A stretch of DNA of 64,000 nucleotides from Manihot esculenta. Taxonomy: Eukaryota; Streptophyta; Magnoliopsida; Malpighiales; Euphorbiaceae. The notes under the pieces are model-generated. The model saw nothing but the letters and a program-made list of their open reading frames with translations. It made no database searches and was not told the DNA's origin. The stretch is from contig NC_035172.2 of NCBI RefSeq assembly GCF_001659605.2, forward strand, positions 27,145,342 through 27,209,341, given 5' to 3'. The translations under genes and the position numbers were made by a program. Positions 12,005 through 24,340 of the stretch are shown in pieces. Numbering within the stretch: the stretch's first letter is position 1; each line of letters starts with the position of its first letter.

Positions 12005-12144
12005 TGTTGGGCAGAAGGTTCTGCGGTTGAAGCTTGCTTTCCTAGCCTTCTGATGGTGCGTTCAATTTCTGGATCAAAGGGCAGAGTGTCCCTATGTTCA
12101 GACCTGGTCATGAAAACAAAAATAAACAAACAAGTGAAATCAAT

Positions 12145-12162
12145 TCCCCGGCAACGGCGCCA
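12145..12162 (-). other. primer-binding site, tRNA-Asp type
   Basis: On the minus strand this reads TGGCGCCGTTGCCGGGGA, complementary to the 3' end of plant tRNA-Asp and typical of Athila elements. It lies 5 bp inside the LTR boundary at 12168 and fixes the element's orientation. Confidence 0.85.
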
Positions 12163-12167
12163 ATTTT

Positions 12168-12729
12168 TGACAGGAGCGGTTGTCGAAGCCGGTCAAAAAT
12201 AACCTTCTTTGGTTACCTACAATTTACAACTGTAGACAGTGGTGAAGGATCGTATCCACAGAGAATTGTTTACTTATTTGTTTATCTCAATCAAGACCAA
12301 AGAAAACAATTGAAAACACAATAGAAAGCAAGTAGTTGCAATTAGAACTAAAGTAAAATGCAAGGAAAGTAAAAAAGGGGATTTTGAGATGATTTGATTA
12401 ACAACTATATGAAAGCAATTAAAACAGCGAGTAATCTAAAATAAGAGAGAAATCAATATGAAAAAGGTCTAGTTGAAGATATGGATCCACTTTGGTTGTT
12501 TGGGTTGATCATTGAAACATGGTAATCTTGATTAACTCAATAGGTTGGTTATGGGGGTGGAAGACGCTTCTCACCACCATGTCTTTCCTTATGAACAAAT
12601 TGATTAGGGAACGTCCTCTAACCAATTACTAATCAACAAATTGCCAAGGAACGTCCTTGGGCCATAGGCATCAAAACAATTGCCAATTGCATGAAGAACA
12701 AGAAAGATCCAAACCCTAACTACTCAAAC
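12168..12729 (-). repeat. Athila-type 5' LTR, truncated
   Basis: It starts TGACAGGAGCGG on the plus strand and is closely similar to the first part of the solo LTR at 16450-18223. The match ends after CTACTCAAAC at 12729, where Tekay reverse-transcriptase sequence begins, so the promoter-bearing U3 part (about 1.2 kb) has been lost. Confidence 0.85.
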
Positions 12730-13667
12730 TTGGTTAATCTGGTCATAGGAGCAGCAATTTTAGAGAAGTCCTGAACGAACCTCCTGTAGTAACCTGTCAA
12801 ACCCAAAAAGCTTTTGATTTCGGTTACTGTAGTGGGTCTGGGCCAGTTAGCTACAGTTTCTACCTTCTTGGGGTCCACTTCAATTCCGTTTTCTGATACA
12901 ACATGACCCAAGAATGAGATGCTCCTCAACCAGAATTCACACTTGGAGAACTTGGCATACAAGCCGTGCTCCATCAGGGTCTGCAGAACTAACCTCAGAT
13001 GATGGGCATACTCCTCTGCATTTCTGGAATACACTAAGATATCATCAATGAAGACAATAACAAAGTGATCCAGATACTGGCTAAAAACTCTGTTCATGAG
13101 ATCCATGAATGCTGTAGGGGCATTGATCAGCCCAAACGGCATTACTAGGAACTCATAATGCCCATATCTGGTCCTAAAAGCCGTCTTCGGCACATCCTCT
13201 TCCCTGACTCTCAGCTGATAGTACCCGGATCTCATATCTATCTTGAAGAAACAACCTGCTCCTACTAGCTGGTCAAATAGATCGTTAATCCTAGGTAACG
13301 GATACCTATTCTTGGTAGTGACCTTGTTCAACTGCCTATAGTCAATACAAAGTCTCAAGGATCCATCCTTCTTCTTCACAAACAGCACTGGAGCACCCCA
13401 AAGTGAGGTACTCGGTCGGATGAAACCCTTGTCTACCAACTCTTGCAACTGTTCCTTCAGCTCTTTCAACTCTGCTGGCACCGTCCTATAGGGAGGAATA
13501 GAGATCGGTCTGGTTCCAGGCATCAATTCTATTTCAAAATCTATCTCCCTAGAAAGTGGTAGTCTTGGAAGTTCGTCTGGGAAGACATCTGGAAACTCCC
13601 TGACCACGGGCACTGAGGCGGGCTCCCTAACCTGACTATCTAGCTCTCTCACATAAGCTAGAAACCC
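12730..13667 (-). pseudogene. pol: Tekay reverse transcriptase, C-terminally truncated
   Basis: This continues the gag-protease frame after one TAG stop at 13668-13670. It shows the Tekay RT entry DVFPDELP, the [14 protein letters not shown] and [22 protein letters not shown] stretches in shorter form, [21 protein letters not shown], and the catalytic box [10 protein letters not shown] at about 13030-13056 (FIDD). The frame ends at APMTRLTK, where it runs into the truncated Athila LTR at 12729; RNase H, integrase and chromodomain are lost. As an enzyme it would be dead because the thumb and connection are missing. Confidence 0.85.
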
Positions 13668-15695
13668 CTAACAACCTCTCCTGAGAAACCTACGAGCCTG
13701 TAGGGCTGATATCAGACCTCTAGGCATACCCCTCTTGTCTCCTCTGAAGACAACCTCTGACCCATCCTGATCTCTGAACCTGACTATCTTGTCTCTGCAG
13801 TCCAAGGTAGCACCATGAGCAGATAGCCAATCCATCCCTAGAATGACATCAAAATCTGTCAAATCTAGAACCACAAGGTCGGCTGGAAGGCATTTACTCT
13901 CCACAAATACTGGACTAAATCGGCAGACTGACTTTGCCACTAATGGATCACACTTGGGTCCATTGACCCAGAGGGGACACTCTAACCCAGAGACCATCAA
14001 ACCCAACCTCTCTACGGCTCTCAGAGCAACAAAAGAATGAGATGCACCAGGGTCCATTAAAGCATACACATCTGAACAACCAATGATGAGATTACCTGAC
14101 ACCACGGTGTTGGATGTGTTCGCCTCCTGCTGTATCATAGTGAAGATCCGAGCTGGGGCTGATGGACCTTCACCTCGGGAACCTACTGAAGAAGAGGCTG
14201 CCCCTCTCCCTCGGCCTCTGCCACTGCCTTGTGTCATGGCTGGAGTTGCTGGCTGAGCCACACTACCAGAAGCTGTCTGCTGGGATGGTGCCATAAAAGG
14301 TGCCATAGGACACTCCGGAGCCATGTGTCCCTCTTGCCCACATCTGAAGCAGGCTGTAGTCCCATACCGACATGCTCCCTTGTGTAGCTTACCACACCTC
14401 AAACATTCTGCACCATCTGAACCCGAGCTCGAGCCACCACCGAGTCCCAGACCTGATTTTAACCTGTTCCAGAACTTATTCTTCTTTGGCTTTTTGGTAG
14501 TGCTACTCCACCTCTTACTGCCTGAAGCTGCTGCACTCAAAGAAGAGGGACCCAACTTTCCCCCACCTAGGGTCTTGGAACCCGAAGACTGTGCCACAGA
14601 CTGCTTAACTATCCCCTGAATGATGGCACTAGCCTCCATCTTTCGTGCCGCATCCACAATAGTGTGGAAGCTCTCCCTCTCCGCTGCAAGAATTAGGGAG
14701 GAATACCTAGAGTGGAGCCTCATGGTATACCTCCTTGCTTTCTTCTGGTCCGTATCATAAGTTTGCTCTACAAATGGCAACAGCTCCAAAAACTTATCTG
14801 TAAACTCATCCACACTCATCTCTTCAGTCTGCCTTAACTGTTCAAACTCAATTATCTTCAATTCCCTTGAGCTATCAGGGAGAGCCCATCCTGCAAATTC
14901 ATTAGCAAACTCCTCCCAGGTTAAACAGTCCAATCTTGGGTCCACATAATTTTTAAAACCACTCACGGGCCTTTTTGCACTTAAGGGTGAACCTCGCCAT
15001 TTGAATGGCTCTACTATCATCTGCCATTAACTCATCTGTGATCATTTTTACTATCTTCAGGTACTCAAATGGATCATCTCCCGTCTTGAACTTGGGAGCA
15101 TCCAGCTTCAAGTAATCAGTCATCTTAACTCTGCTCCCTCCAGATGAGCTAGGTTTAGGTACTTGGACTTCAGGAGCTACAGGTTCAGGGGGTGGTAGAG
15201 GAGGTGCAACATTTCCTAGATTAGGGTTGGCGACATTCGGATAGAAAGGTGAGGGTGGATACATTGGATATTGGGGGTATGATGGATAGAAAGGAGGGTA
15301 AGGCATGAAAGAGGGATAAGGGTTAAAACTGGGGTAATCCGATGTGCCTCCCATCGAATATCCGGGGCCCTGTGGAAAAGTTGATATTGGGGTAGTTGAG
15401 CAAACCCCGAGGCCTGAGTGCCTCATTGAGATTCTCCCATGCCCTCTTTAGACATGCTTACACCCAGACTTCCATCCCTTCTCTGGTCAATATCCATTTC
15501 TTCCCCCTCAGCTGACACTCCTCCCTGAACTGCTCCTCTTCTGCTTGCATCAAAAGACCTTCTAGGGTCCCTTGACACTCTCTCCCTGCTAGATCTACAG
15601 GACATTGCCCTTGGCAATGCAGGGAGACGGGCATCCATGCCCTCATTTTCTGGCGGGACTCCAGTCAATCTTGTAGATCGACGAGTACCTCTCAT
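13668..15695 (-). pseudogene. gag-pro: Tekay Gag and protease
   Basis: Gag starts at 15695 (MRGTRRSTRLTGV) and is broken by a TGA at 15423-15425 and by frame changes near 15420 and 14955. The middle carries a proline- and tyrosine-rich stretch (15250-15400) and the retrotransposon gag domain (TDYLKLDAPKFKTGDDP, then the AREWF-KNYVDPRL join where the frame shifts). Zinc knuckles are CLRCGKLHKGAC and CFRCGQEGHMAPEC at about 14310-14420, followed by RGRGRG. The protease has LMDPGASHSF at about 14035-14064; DPGA replaces the commoner D-S/T-G-A, as is usual in this lineage. It ends at TAG 13668-13670, where the plus-strand copy near 4575 still has CAG. Confidence 0.85.
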
Positions 15696-15957
15696 CTTGC
15701 TTACTCAAAAACAGCACACATCACATAAAACATTAGCATCAAATGGCTCATGTGGAAACACATGAACCCGCATCATACATAACATATCATTAATGCACAT
15801 GCATAAAATCATGGCATTTCACATCATCATTCAAGACAGGGCTCCATATCCTATCCTAGTGGACATGATTTTCCTATTGTGCTTGCCCTTCTAAAACATC
15901 TATGAGCCCAACACTCTCTAGGTCCGACCATATGAACCTAGGGCTCTGATACCAATC
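15696..15957 (-). other. Tekay leader with initiator-Met primer-binding site
   Basis: On the minus strand the PBS TGGTATCAGAGCCC lies at 15941-15954, 3 bp inside the LTR edge at 15957/15958. The leader then runs 245 bp to the gag ATG. An AG followed by 8 nt before the ATG (TTTTTGAG then TAAGCAAG) matches the position of the acceptor-like TTTTTCAG in the copy at 57121-57128. Confidence 0.85.
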
Positions 15958-16449
15958 TGTAACAACCCGAAATCGGACCGCTACCGGCGCTAGGATCCAG
16001 ATCGACTTAAGGTCGCCGGAACTCGTAGCAAGCCTAACATACAACCTGTCATACCTGATAAATCCCAAACATGATCATACATTTACATAAAAATTTTAAA
16101 CCTTCCATCTACCAAGCTTGACCTGTGCATGCATCATAACTATAATATAAAAACCCCACACAAGAGCCCTCATCAAATGCTCTAGTGGGACATTATATCA
16201 TACATCAAGCTTGGTTTAACATTTCTTAACATTAAAACATTTTATAACGATCGTGTACAAAAGGGGATTAACATGACATGAGGGCCAAGCACAATACTAA
16301 ACCTCATAACATTTTTACACAATACTTTACATTACATTATCTTTCATGTCCACAACTAACTATTACATACATGACACCTTTACTCTTGCTGACTTCCTGG
16401 TCTATCCCGAACCTGCAAACCTGGGGGTTAAGGGAAAGGGGTGAGCTAC
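15958..16449 (-). repeat. Tekay 5' LTR, segment 1 of 3
   Basis: It begins TGTAACAACCCG on the plus strand (LTR 3' end on the minus strand) and is interrupted at 16449 by the Athila solo LTR. The LTR continues at 18229 and again at 21717; the three pieces total 2059 bp, close to the 2130-2479 bp of the other Tekay LTRs. Confidence 0.85.
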
Positions 16450-18223
16450 TGACAGGAGCGATTGTCGAAGCCGGTCAAAAATAACCTTCTTGGTTACCTA
16501 CAATTTACAACTGTAGATAGTGGTGAAGGATCGTATCCACAGAGAATTGATTACCTATTTATTTATCTCAATCAAGACCAATAGAACTAATTGAAAGCAC
16601 AAGTGAAAGCAAGTAATCAAAGAGAAATAGAAACAAGTGCAAGGAAAGTAAAAAAGGGGGGTTTTTAGATTGATTTGTCTAACAACTATTGAAAGCAATT
16701 AAAACAGCAAGTAATCAAAATAAAACAAGAAATCAATATGAGAAAAGTCTAGTTGAAGATATGGATCAACTTTGGTTGTTTGGGTTGATCATTGAAACAT
16801 GGTCATCTTGATTGATTCAATAGGTTGGTTATGGGGGTGGAAGACGCTTCTCACCACCATGTCTTTCCTTATGAACAAACTGATTAGGGAACGTCCTCTA
16901 ATCAATTACTAATCAACAAATTGCCAAGGAACGTCATTGGGCCTTAGGCATCAAAACAATTGCCAATTGCATGAAGAACAAGAAAGATCCAAACCCTAAC
17001 TACTCAAACGCATGAGATAATGTTAGATCATACAATTCCTTGGGTTTTTACACCAAGTGTTCAATGGACAGAATATTTCCAACAATTACAGACTAACAAA
17101 TATCCTAATCCAACAATAAATTAACTTTGCAATCAAGAATCAAGTGGCCAATTTGATCAAAACAACAAAGCAATCTTTAGAATTAAGCACAATTGCATGA
17201 ATATTGAATAAAATCAAAGACAAAAGTTTCTGTTCAGATCTCACAACCCTTTAAACAACCTTAGTTTCAACCAAACTTCAACTAGAAAGAAGGGTTTCAG
17301 CCACTCATGGCTGAACCAAAACAGGAAATTAAAGAAAAGAAGAAAAAAAATGAAGAACTAAGGTGGAGTGGGAGCCTTGGAGAGGCTGCCGATTCTTGGA
17401 GAAGAGGTGGAACTAAATCTATCTTCTTGTCTTCTTGGAGCCTTTAAATATGTCTTGAGAGGCTGCCTAGGGTTTCATGGAAGTCCAGGAGACTTTTAGA
17501 GGCTGTCCAAAGTGTCCTTGGTGTTGCATGTGCCTTGTTTGTGCATGAGTGAAGGCAAAAACGAGTCACATGTGATAGAAGGCAATTGGGGGCACTTTGG
17601 TCTTTTCATAGCTGTCCAAGATCCTCAAGATGCTGTACATTAAGTCCAAGAGATTGCCCATGCACTAATGAGGAAGGTGGAGCCTCCTTTTGAATTTTGA
17701 ATGTGCATGATACTAAGTGGGAAACATGTGATCTTTGGATTTGGCTTCCTTAATAAGCTTGATCTTGAAATCCAATATTTGAATGTGAATCTTGAAGATT
17801 TGGATCTCAAAATACTTCCCTTGTTTGGCTCCTCAAATATGGCAACTTGGGATATGGCTTCTTGAACAAGGAAAGTGTGCATTGGAGTGCATTTTCAGCT
17901 GCCTAAAGTGAGTTTCGGAGGCTGGACTTTCGGCTCTGGACACAAGGTTCGGCGGCCGAAGGTGCCGCCGAAGGTGGTCGACTTTCGTCTCTGGAGTCCT
18001 CTTTCGGCCGCCGAAGGTCATTGATTTTTGGCTTCCGAAAGTTGCCTCCGAAGGTTGCTTCTCTAGTTTTGGCTTCTTTTGGCATTTTTAAGAGCATTTT
18101 CTCCAAATTGTTTCTTCACACCTAATACTTGCAAAACATGATTAAAACCACAAAATTAGGTAGAATAGGTGCAAATAAACATCAATAAGATCATGAAAAT
18201 ATGGGCTAAAATATGCTCTATCA
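16450..18223 (-). mobile_element. Athila-type solo LTR with 5-bp TSD
   Basis: It runs TGACAGG...TCTATCA (1774 bp) and is flanked by GCTAC at 16445-16449 and 18224-18228, a target-site duplication. It is the full-length counterpart of the truncated LTR at 12168-12729. On the minus strand a TATTTAAAGG box lies at 17441-17450, and exact TTCGGC palindromes at 17948 and 18003 lie upstream of it. The stretch 17900-18060 shares phrases such as GGACTTTCGGCTCTGGA with the Tekay LTRs. A solo LTR with intact TSD indicates insertion followed by unequal LTR recombination. Confidence 0.9.
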
Positions 18224-18228
18224 GCTAC

Positions 18229-19581
18229 TAGAGCCCAGTGAGCAGAATAGTAAAACAATATATTAAAATTCATGTTTTCATGAAATGCATCACATCACAA
18301 ACAAATCACATCAAGGATGGACTTGTCACAAATAGCCCTCTACACATTCCAATGGTGCCAGGGGCGTAGAATGGGCCTCACTGGTCTTTCTCTTACATCA
18401 TACCAGGGGCGTAGAATGGGCCTCACTGGACTTCCATACCGTATCATCGTCATCATATCATAACGAGGACTAATGGGTCATCCAACATCCATCCACATCA
18501 ACATCACAGTATGCAATGCAACATATTCATGAATTCCAATGCAAACAACCTAGTATATATCATGGCATTCGTGATGCATGAATATACTTGAAATTTATTT
18601 GCTTTGAAACATAAAGATCCATTCTACTCACCTCAGGCTGACTCTGAACAGACTATCTCACTGCTGGGGTCCTCGGTTCCTCGGGTCTGAACCTACACAG
18701 ATGGACTCAAATGAGGGACCAAACATACACTAACATGACTTTAAACATCTCCCCAAAAACCCCCTAAAACACCATAAAACATTCATAAAAAGGGAGGCTG
18801 AACAGGGCACTTTCGGCGGCAGGTTCAGCGGCCAAAAGTTCCTCCAGAGCCGAAACTCAGTCACCTTCGGCGGCAGGTTCGGCGGCCGAAAGTCCCCTCC
18901 AGAGCCGAAAGTCCAAACTTTCGAGGGCAGGGTTCGGCAGCCAAAACTGCCTCCTCAGGCAGGTTCGGCGGCCGAACATGGTTTCGGCTGCCGAACCTGA
19001 GTTCTTCCAGAATGGCAGAACTCGAGCTTTTCTTCCACATTCAGCCAACCAATCCTTCCAACCAAACCAACTCATGCAAAAACATGCAAAATCACATCCT
19101 CAAGCATTTAGGGGCTTAAAACTAACCTATACCCCAACAACATCACATTTTAACAAACAATAAACATACATTTCATCATTAACTCACATAAACCCTAACA
19201 TTTTACAACTAGCCTAATCATGTATTAAAACTCTCTAAACCCCTCAAAACTTACACAAAGCATAAAAGAAGGGTAGGATCCCCACTTACCTCTTGAAAAA
19301 CGAGAGGAGAGGTGATCCAAACTCGAAGATGGGAGAAATCGAGCTCCGGGGTCTCCAAGCTTCAAAACTTTGATTATGAGCTTAAAAATCTTCAAAACCA
19401 AGTTAAAACTTGTCAAAACTTAAAGGATTTGAGGAGAAAACACAAGATCGACAAAAGGGGTGGCGGAGACTCACCTTGCCCGAAAATAGAGAGAAAAACT
19501 CACCCATTTTCGGACAGGGGGCCTTTTATAGGTTGCTGGCCAGACCACCTTCGGAAGCCAAAAGTGCCTCCACAACTCCAC
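18229..19581 (-). repeat. Tekay 5' LTR, segment 2 of 3
   Basis: It continues the LTR after the Athila insertion. It contains two AGGGGCGTAGAATGGGCC tandem units near 18358-18425, exact palindromes at 18878 and 18964, the minus-strand splice-donor-like site at 19284-19289 (GTAAGT) and the TATA box TATAAAAGGC at 19521-19530. It is interrupted at 19581 by the Tekay solo LTR. Confidence 0.85.
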
Positions 19582-21711
19582 TGTAACAGCCCGAAAACCG
19601 GTACCCCTCTGTAACGGCCCGAACCATCACTGGCACTAGGATCCAGATCGGCTTAAGGCCGCCGGGACCCATAGCAAGCCGACTATACTCTCTGTGTACC
19701 TGATAAATCCCATACATGATTAAAGATACTCAACAATCCTGTAAAACTACCAGGCTTAACTACTGCTACTCAGATAGGCAAATCTGAATCGGCCCTCAGG
19801 GCCTATACCAGTGACTACTAACTGCTGTGGGTCAAGGGATTGAAACCCTTTCTTCCCTCACTGGTATGCTCTTGGATCAAGGGATTTGATTCCCTTTCTT
19901 CCCAACACAACACACTGGCATCTCACCAAAGCCATAAATTAAGCCTGGTTTCACACATTTCTCATCAAGAAACGCAAAACAGGATCCATGTATAAAAGGA
20001 TTAATTATACACCACACTAGGGCAAAGACACTAGGGTAAAGCACAATTCTATCCATTATATAACAGTATATATATCTATACATTACATTACAAACTAATC
20101 CTTGAATTACATCATGTCCACTCCTCTATTACATACATACAACCATGCAGAACTGTACTCTTTACTCTTGCTGACTCTGACTTCCCACAGCTATCTCGGA
20201 ACCTGCAAAACTGGGGTTAAGGGAGTGGGATGAGCTACTACAGCCCAGTGAGGAGGAACAGTAAAACAGTTCATTAATTACATGCTTTCATGAAATGCAT
20301 CACATCACAAACAACATCTTATGCAATGCATCATATTCGTGAATTCTAATGCAACACAACCTAATACATAACATGGCATTCAATGATGCATGGATCATGC
20401 TAGAAGCATTTCAGGTCTCAATTTCACATCTTAAGTTTCGTTCCACTCACCTGTAGCCACTGCTTGGCTAACTCTGGGCCACCTCGAACTCTAAAGCAGC
20501 TACTACTGCTAAACACCTCGGTTCCTCGGGTCCAATCCTACAATGGAGGACTCAAATGAGGCACCAAACATACTCTATACAACTGAGAAACAACTCTTAA
20601 ACAATTCCCCAAAAACCCCCTAAAACATCCTAGAACAATCATGGAAATCATGCAAAGGAAGGCTGAACAGAGCATCTTCGGCGGCACATTCGGCGGCTGA
20701 ATGCTCTCTCCAGAGCCGAACCTCAAGCATGTTCGGCGGCACCTTCGGCGGCCGAACCTCTCCTCCAGAGCCGAAAGTCCAAACTTTCGGGGGCAAGCTT
20801 GAGCAAGCTTAGGCAGCCGAAGCTACCTCCTCAGCACGTTCGGCGGCCGAATCCTCCTTCGGCTGCCGAACCTGAGTTCATCCAGAACTCAGCTTCGTGC
20901 ACAACATGCCTCTCAAACCTCCAAACCCTCACCACATGCAACCAACCTCTCTAAAACATGCATAACTTCTACCACAAGCATATAGGAGCTTAAGACAACT
21001 TAAACTCCACCAAACAACCTCATTTATAAAGCATAAAGGGTCCATAAACCCTAATATGCACAACTCATGCAAACTCATGCATAAACTCCCTTTTCCCTTC
21101 ACAAAATTCATGTAAAACATCATAAAAACCAAGGATCTACACTTACCTCTTGAAGAACAAAGGCTGGTGTGATCCAAACGTAGAGCTATGGAGGATCTAA
21201 GCTCCAAACTTTCCAAAACCTTGCTCAAAGTACAAAACCTTCAAAACAAGGATAAAACTCACTTAACCTTGAAAGATTTAATGAAAAACTATGAAAACCA
21301 TCCAAGGGGAACAAGAACTCACCTCTGGTAGTGAAAAGGAAGCAAAACTGATCCATTTCACCGACTGAGGACCCTTTATAGGCGGCTGACCGCCTCAGCT
21401 TCGGCGGCCAAACATGCATGCAAAACCATGCAACGTTCGGCGGCCGAACTTGGAGTTTCGAGGGCCAAACCTAAGGCACTTTCGGCAGCCGAACACCACT
21501 TGCGGCGGCCGAACCCGCACTTTGTTCCCTTGGTCTTTTCTCTTCAAAATGCAAATCCTTTCTCGTTTAAAACCTTCAAACACTTAAAAAGATTTTAGAA
21601 AACCTGTCTCTTACCCTTCTAGCACCCTCCGACATCCTCAAAGTCTAGATTCCAACGGAGATTCCGCCGGAAAGTAGGAATTCTGATGCCGGCGTCTAGC
21701 CGGGTATTACA
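19582..21711 (-). mobile_element. Tekay solo LTR with 5-bp TSD
   Basis: A 2130-bp LTR beginning TGTAACAGCCCG and ending GGGTATTACA on the plus strand, flanked by TCCAC at 19577-19581 and 21712-21716. On the minus strand the TATA box TATAAAGGGT is at 21371-21380, a splice-donor-like GTAAGT at 21141-21146, and exact palindromes start at 20744, 20839 and 21436, with decayed copies at 21457, 21481 and 21501. It inserted into another Tekay LTR between its TATA box and its palindrome pair. Confidence 0.9.
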
Positions 21712-21716
21712 TCCAC

Positions 21717-21930
21717 TATGTTCGGCGGCCAAACATGGGGTTCGGCGGCCGAACCTGGGTTTCTCCTCCAAAACCTTTTCTTTCAAAACTCAATTTCTTT
21801 CTTCATTAAAACCATAAAAACATGTTAAAACATTTTAGAAAAACATATTTTACCCTTCTAGAGGTTTCCGACATCCGAGATTCCACCGAAAAATAGGAAT
21901 TCCAATGCTGGGGTCTAGCCAGATATTACA
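21717..21930 (-). repeat. Tekay 5' LTR, segment 3 of 3 (U3 start)
   Basis: It holds the outermost U3 end, finishing CCAGATATTACA at 21930. It carries a decayed palindrome at 21721 (TTCGGCGGCCAAA) and an exact one at 21741, 20 bp apart. If the solo LTR is removed, the 21721 copy lies about 55 bp from the TATA box. Confidence 0.85.
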
Positions 21931-22596
21931 CCTGAGGAGCTTCATTGAGGGCCGGGCATTATTGGATATGAAGAGGGCTATTGGTGACAATACCATCTTA
22001 AGGTGATTTACTTGTGATGTGACGTATTTCATGATAGCATATCTTTATAAATTATTTTATTGTTCTGCTCACTGGGCTCTAGTAGCTCACCCCTTTCCCC
22101 TAACCCCCAGGTTTGTAGGTTCAGGATCAACCGAAAAGTCGTCAAGAGTAAAAGAAGTGTCTATGTAATAGAATAGTAGTGGACATGATGAAATGGCATG
22201 TAATGTAATGAATTGTAAAATGATGTAATGTAAAATAATGTAATGATGATTAGTTTTGTGCTTGGCCCTAATGTTTATAGTTAATCCCTGTTGTACATGA
22301 TCTTGATGTAAATGTTTTAATGTTATGGTATATTGAACCAAGCTTGATGTATGAGATGATGACCCAACTTGAGCATTTGATGAGGGCTCCAGTAAGGAGT
22401 TTTATGTTTACAGTTCAGTGCATGCACAGGTCAAGCTTGGTATATGTGAAAGTTTAAAGTTTTTATGAAAATGTGTGATCATGTATGGGATTGTATCAGA
22501 TGTACAAGATGTATAGTAGGCTTGCTACGGGTCCTGGCAACCTTAAGTCGATCTGGATCCTAGCGCCGGTAGCAGTTCGGTTCCCGGGTCGTTACA
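21931..22596 (+). repeat. Tekay LTR fragment, plus strand
   Basis: This is the R/U5 part of another Tekay LTR: CACTGGGCTCTAGTAGCTC near 22068, then the GGATCCTAGCGCCGG landmark and a GGGTCGTTACA terminus at 22596. Its left part is missing at the junction with the previous LTR. Confidence 0.8.
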
Positions 22597-24340
22597 ATAT
22601 CAAACTGAAAAACATAAAACCTATACTAGAGCCCTCATCAAATGCTCTAGTATGGTAAACATCACATGCCTCAAGCTTGGTTCAAACATAACTCATAATT
22701 AAAACTTTTACATAAAGATCATGTTAACAGGGATTACAAGGACAAAAATTAGGGCAAAGCACAATTCTAATCCATTATACAATACATGTCCACAACTATT
22801 CTATTATATTAGACGATACCAGCTACTATGCCAACTCCCCCGAGCTATCTTCGATCCTACAAACCTGGGGTTAGGGGAAAGGGATAAGCTACAAGAGCCT
22901 AGTGAGCAGAATATAAAAACAATTTAATAAACATATGCTCGTATGAAATGCGTCACAACACAAACAAATCACATCAAGATGGACTTGTCACCAGTAACCC
23001 TCTACAAATTCTAATAGTGCCCGGCCCTCGACGGAGCTCCTCAGGACTTCCTCTTAAACATATCACAACATATCCATAATGCCAGGGGCGTAGAATGGGT
23101 AGCCCTGGTCTTTCCATATCCGTCATAACATATCATACTCGAGGGCTAGTGGGTCATCCAATATCCATCCACATTAACAGTAAATTATGCAATTCATCAT
23201 ATTCGTGAATTCTAATGCAAAACAACCTAATACATATACATGAAATTCGTGACGTGTGAACATGCTTAAAATTTTAATTACTTTAAATCAATAGATTAGT
23301 TCAGTTCTACTCACCTCTGGCTGACGCTCGCCTAAACTGACGTAGTTAACTCACTGTAGGCCTCTACAGTCTCCCAAGTCCGATCCTACACAGATGGACT
23401 CAAATGAGGGATCAAACATAACTATTACAAGACTCTAAACAACTCCCCCAAAACCCCTTAAAGCATACCAAAACATTCATATAAAGCAGGCAAAAAAAGG
23501 CTGGGCAAAGGACTTTCGGCGGCAGGTTCGGCAGCTGAAGGTTCTTCATAGATCCGAAAGTCAGGGACTTTCGGGGGTAGGTTCGGCGGCCTAAACCCTG
23601 CACAGATCCGAAATTCCATGCTTTCGGAGGCAGGTTAGGCGGCCAAAAGGCTACCTCCATAAGCAGGTTCGGCGGCCGAACCTGGGTTCTCCAGCAAGGC
23701 AGAACCCAATTTTGCCCTATGCACACAGCCACCAAACACTCCTGTTCTCACACCCAACAACTCAAAAACATTCATAAGGGACATAAAAACTAGCCTAATC
23801 CCCAACAAGCAACAACAAAAACAATACAAGAGCAAACATTCATTAATAACCCAACTCAAACCCTAAAACTTTAGATCTAACCATTTCATGCATTATTAAC
23901 CCTTAACCCCTTCTTAAAACTTATTTAAAACATAGGAAAAGTAAAGATCTAGGCTTACCTCTTGGAGATCTAAAGGGTGACGGTAACCCCAACTTGGAAA
24001 TAAGGTAAAACGATCTCCGGAGGTCTCCAATGTTTAAAACTTAGATTCAAACTCAAATCTTCAAAAACCACCTTCGGTGGCTGGAAGAACCACCTTCGGT
24101 AGCTGAACAGGAACCACCTTCCGCGGCCTGAAGGAGCCACCTTCGGCGGCCGAACCTGGGACTTGCTCGAAAAATTTTCCTTTAAAACTATTTTCTTTCT
24201 TTTAACACAAAACCAAAAATCATTTTAAGACAACTTTGTTTTACCCTTCTAGAGAGATTCCAGCTTCGAGATTCCGATTTCCAACGGGGATTCCATCGAA
24301 AAATTAGAATTCTGATGCCGAAATTTAGCCAGGTGTTACA
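22597..24340 (-). repeat. Tekay LTR fragment, minus strand
   Basis: A minus-strand LTR lacking about 200 bp of its 3' end, ending GCCAGGTGTTACA at 24340. It abuts the preceding plus-strand LTR tail to tail. It carries exact palindromes at 23668 and 24142, many decayed ones, and a GTAAGC splice-donor-like site at 23953-23958; the TATA region seems to be deleted. Confidence 0.8.

Larger units (their letters stand above)
8185..12111 (-). pseudogene. gag-pol: Athila-type Gag-protease-integrase polyprotein lacking RT and RNase H
   Basis: One frame of about 1308 codons runs from the ATG at 12111 (MTRSEHRDTLP) to 8185, broken by a single TAA at 11794-11796. Domains in order, numbered from the internal Met at 11736: retrotransposon gag domain (about 1-170), a CX2CX4HX4C knuckle ([14 protein letters not shown], about 221-235), an aspartic protease with [10 protein letters not shown] (Asp about 497), a proline-rich linker with four RPPN units (about 670-713), then directly [12 protein letters not shown] (about 750), which normally marks the end of RNase H, and a full integrase: HHCC finger, catalytic Asp in GIDFMGPF (about 889), Asp in SDRGTHF (about 949), Glu in NGQAEVSN (about 982), and a GPF-type C-terminus. 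RT and RNase H are therefore cleanly missing in frame. The sister copy at 60552-62980 has CAA (Gln) where this one has TAA. Any mobility would need RT from another element. Confidence 0.88.
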
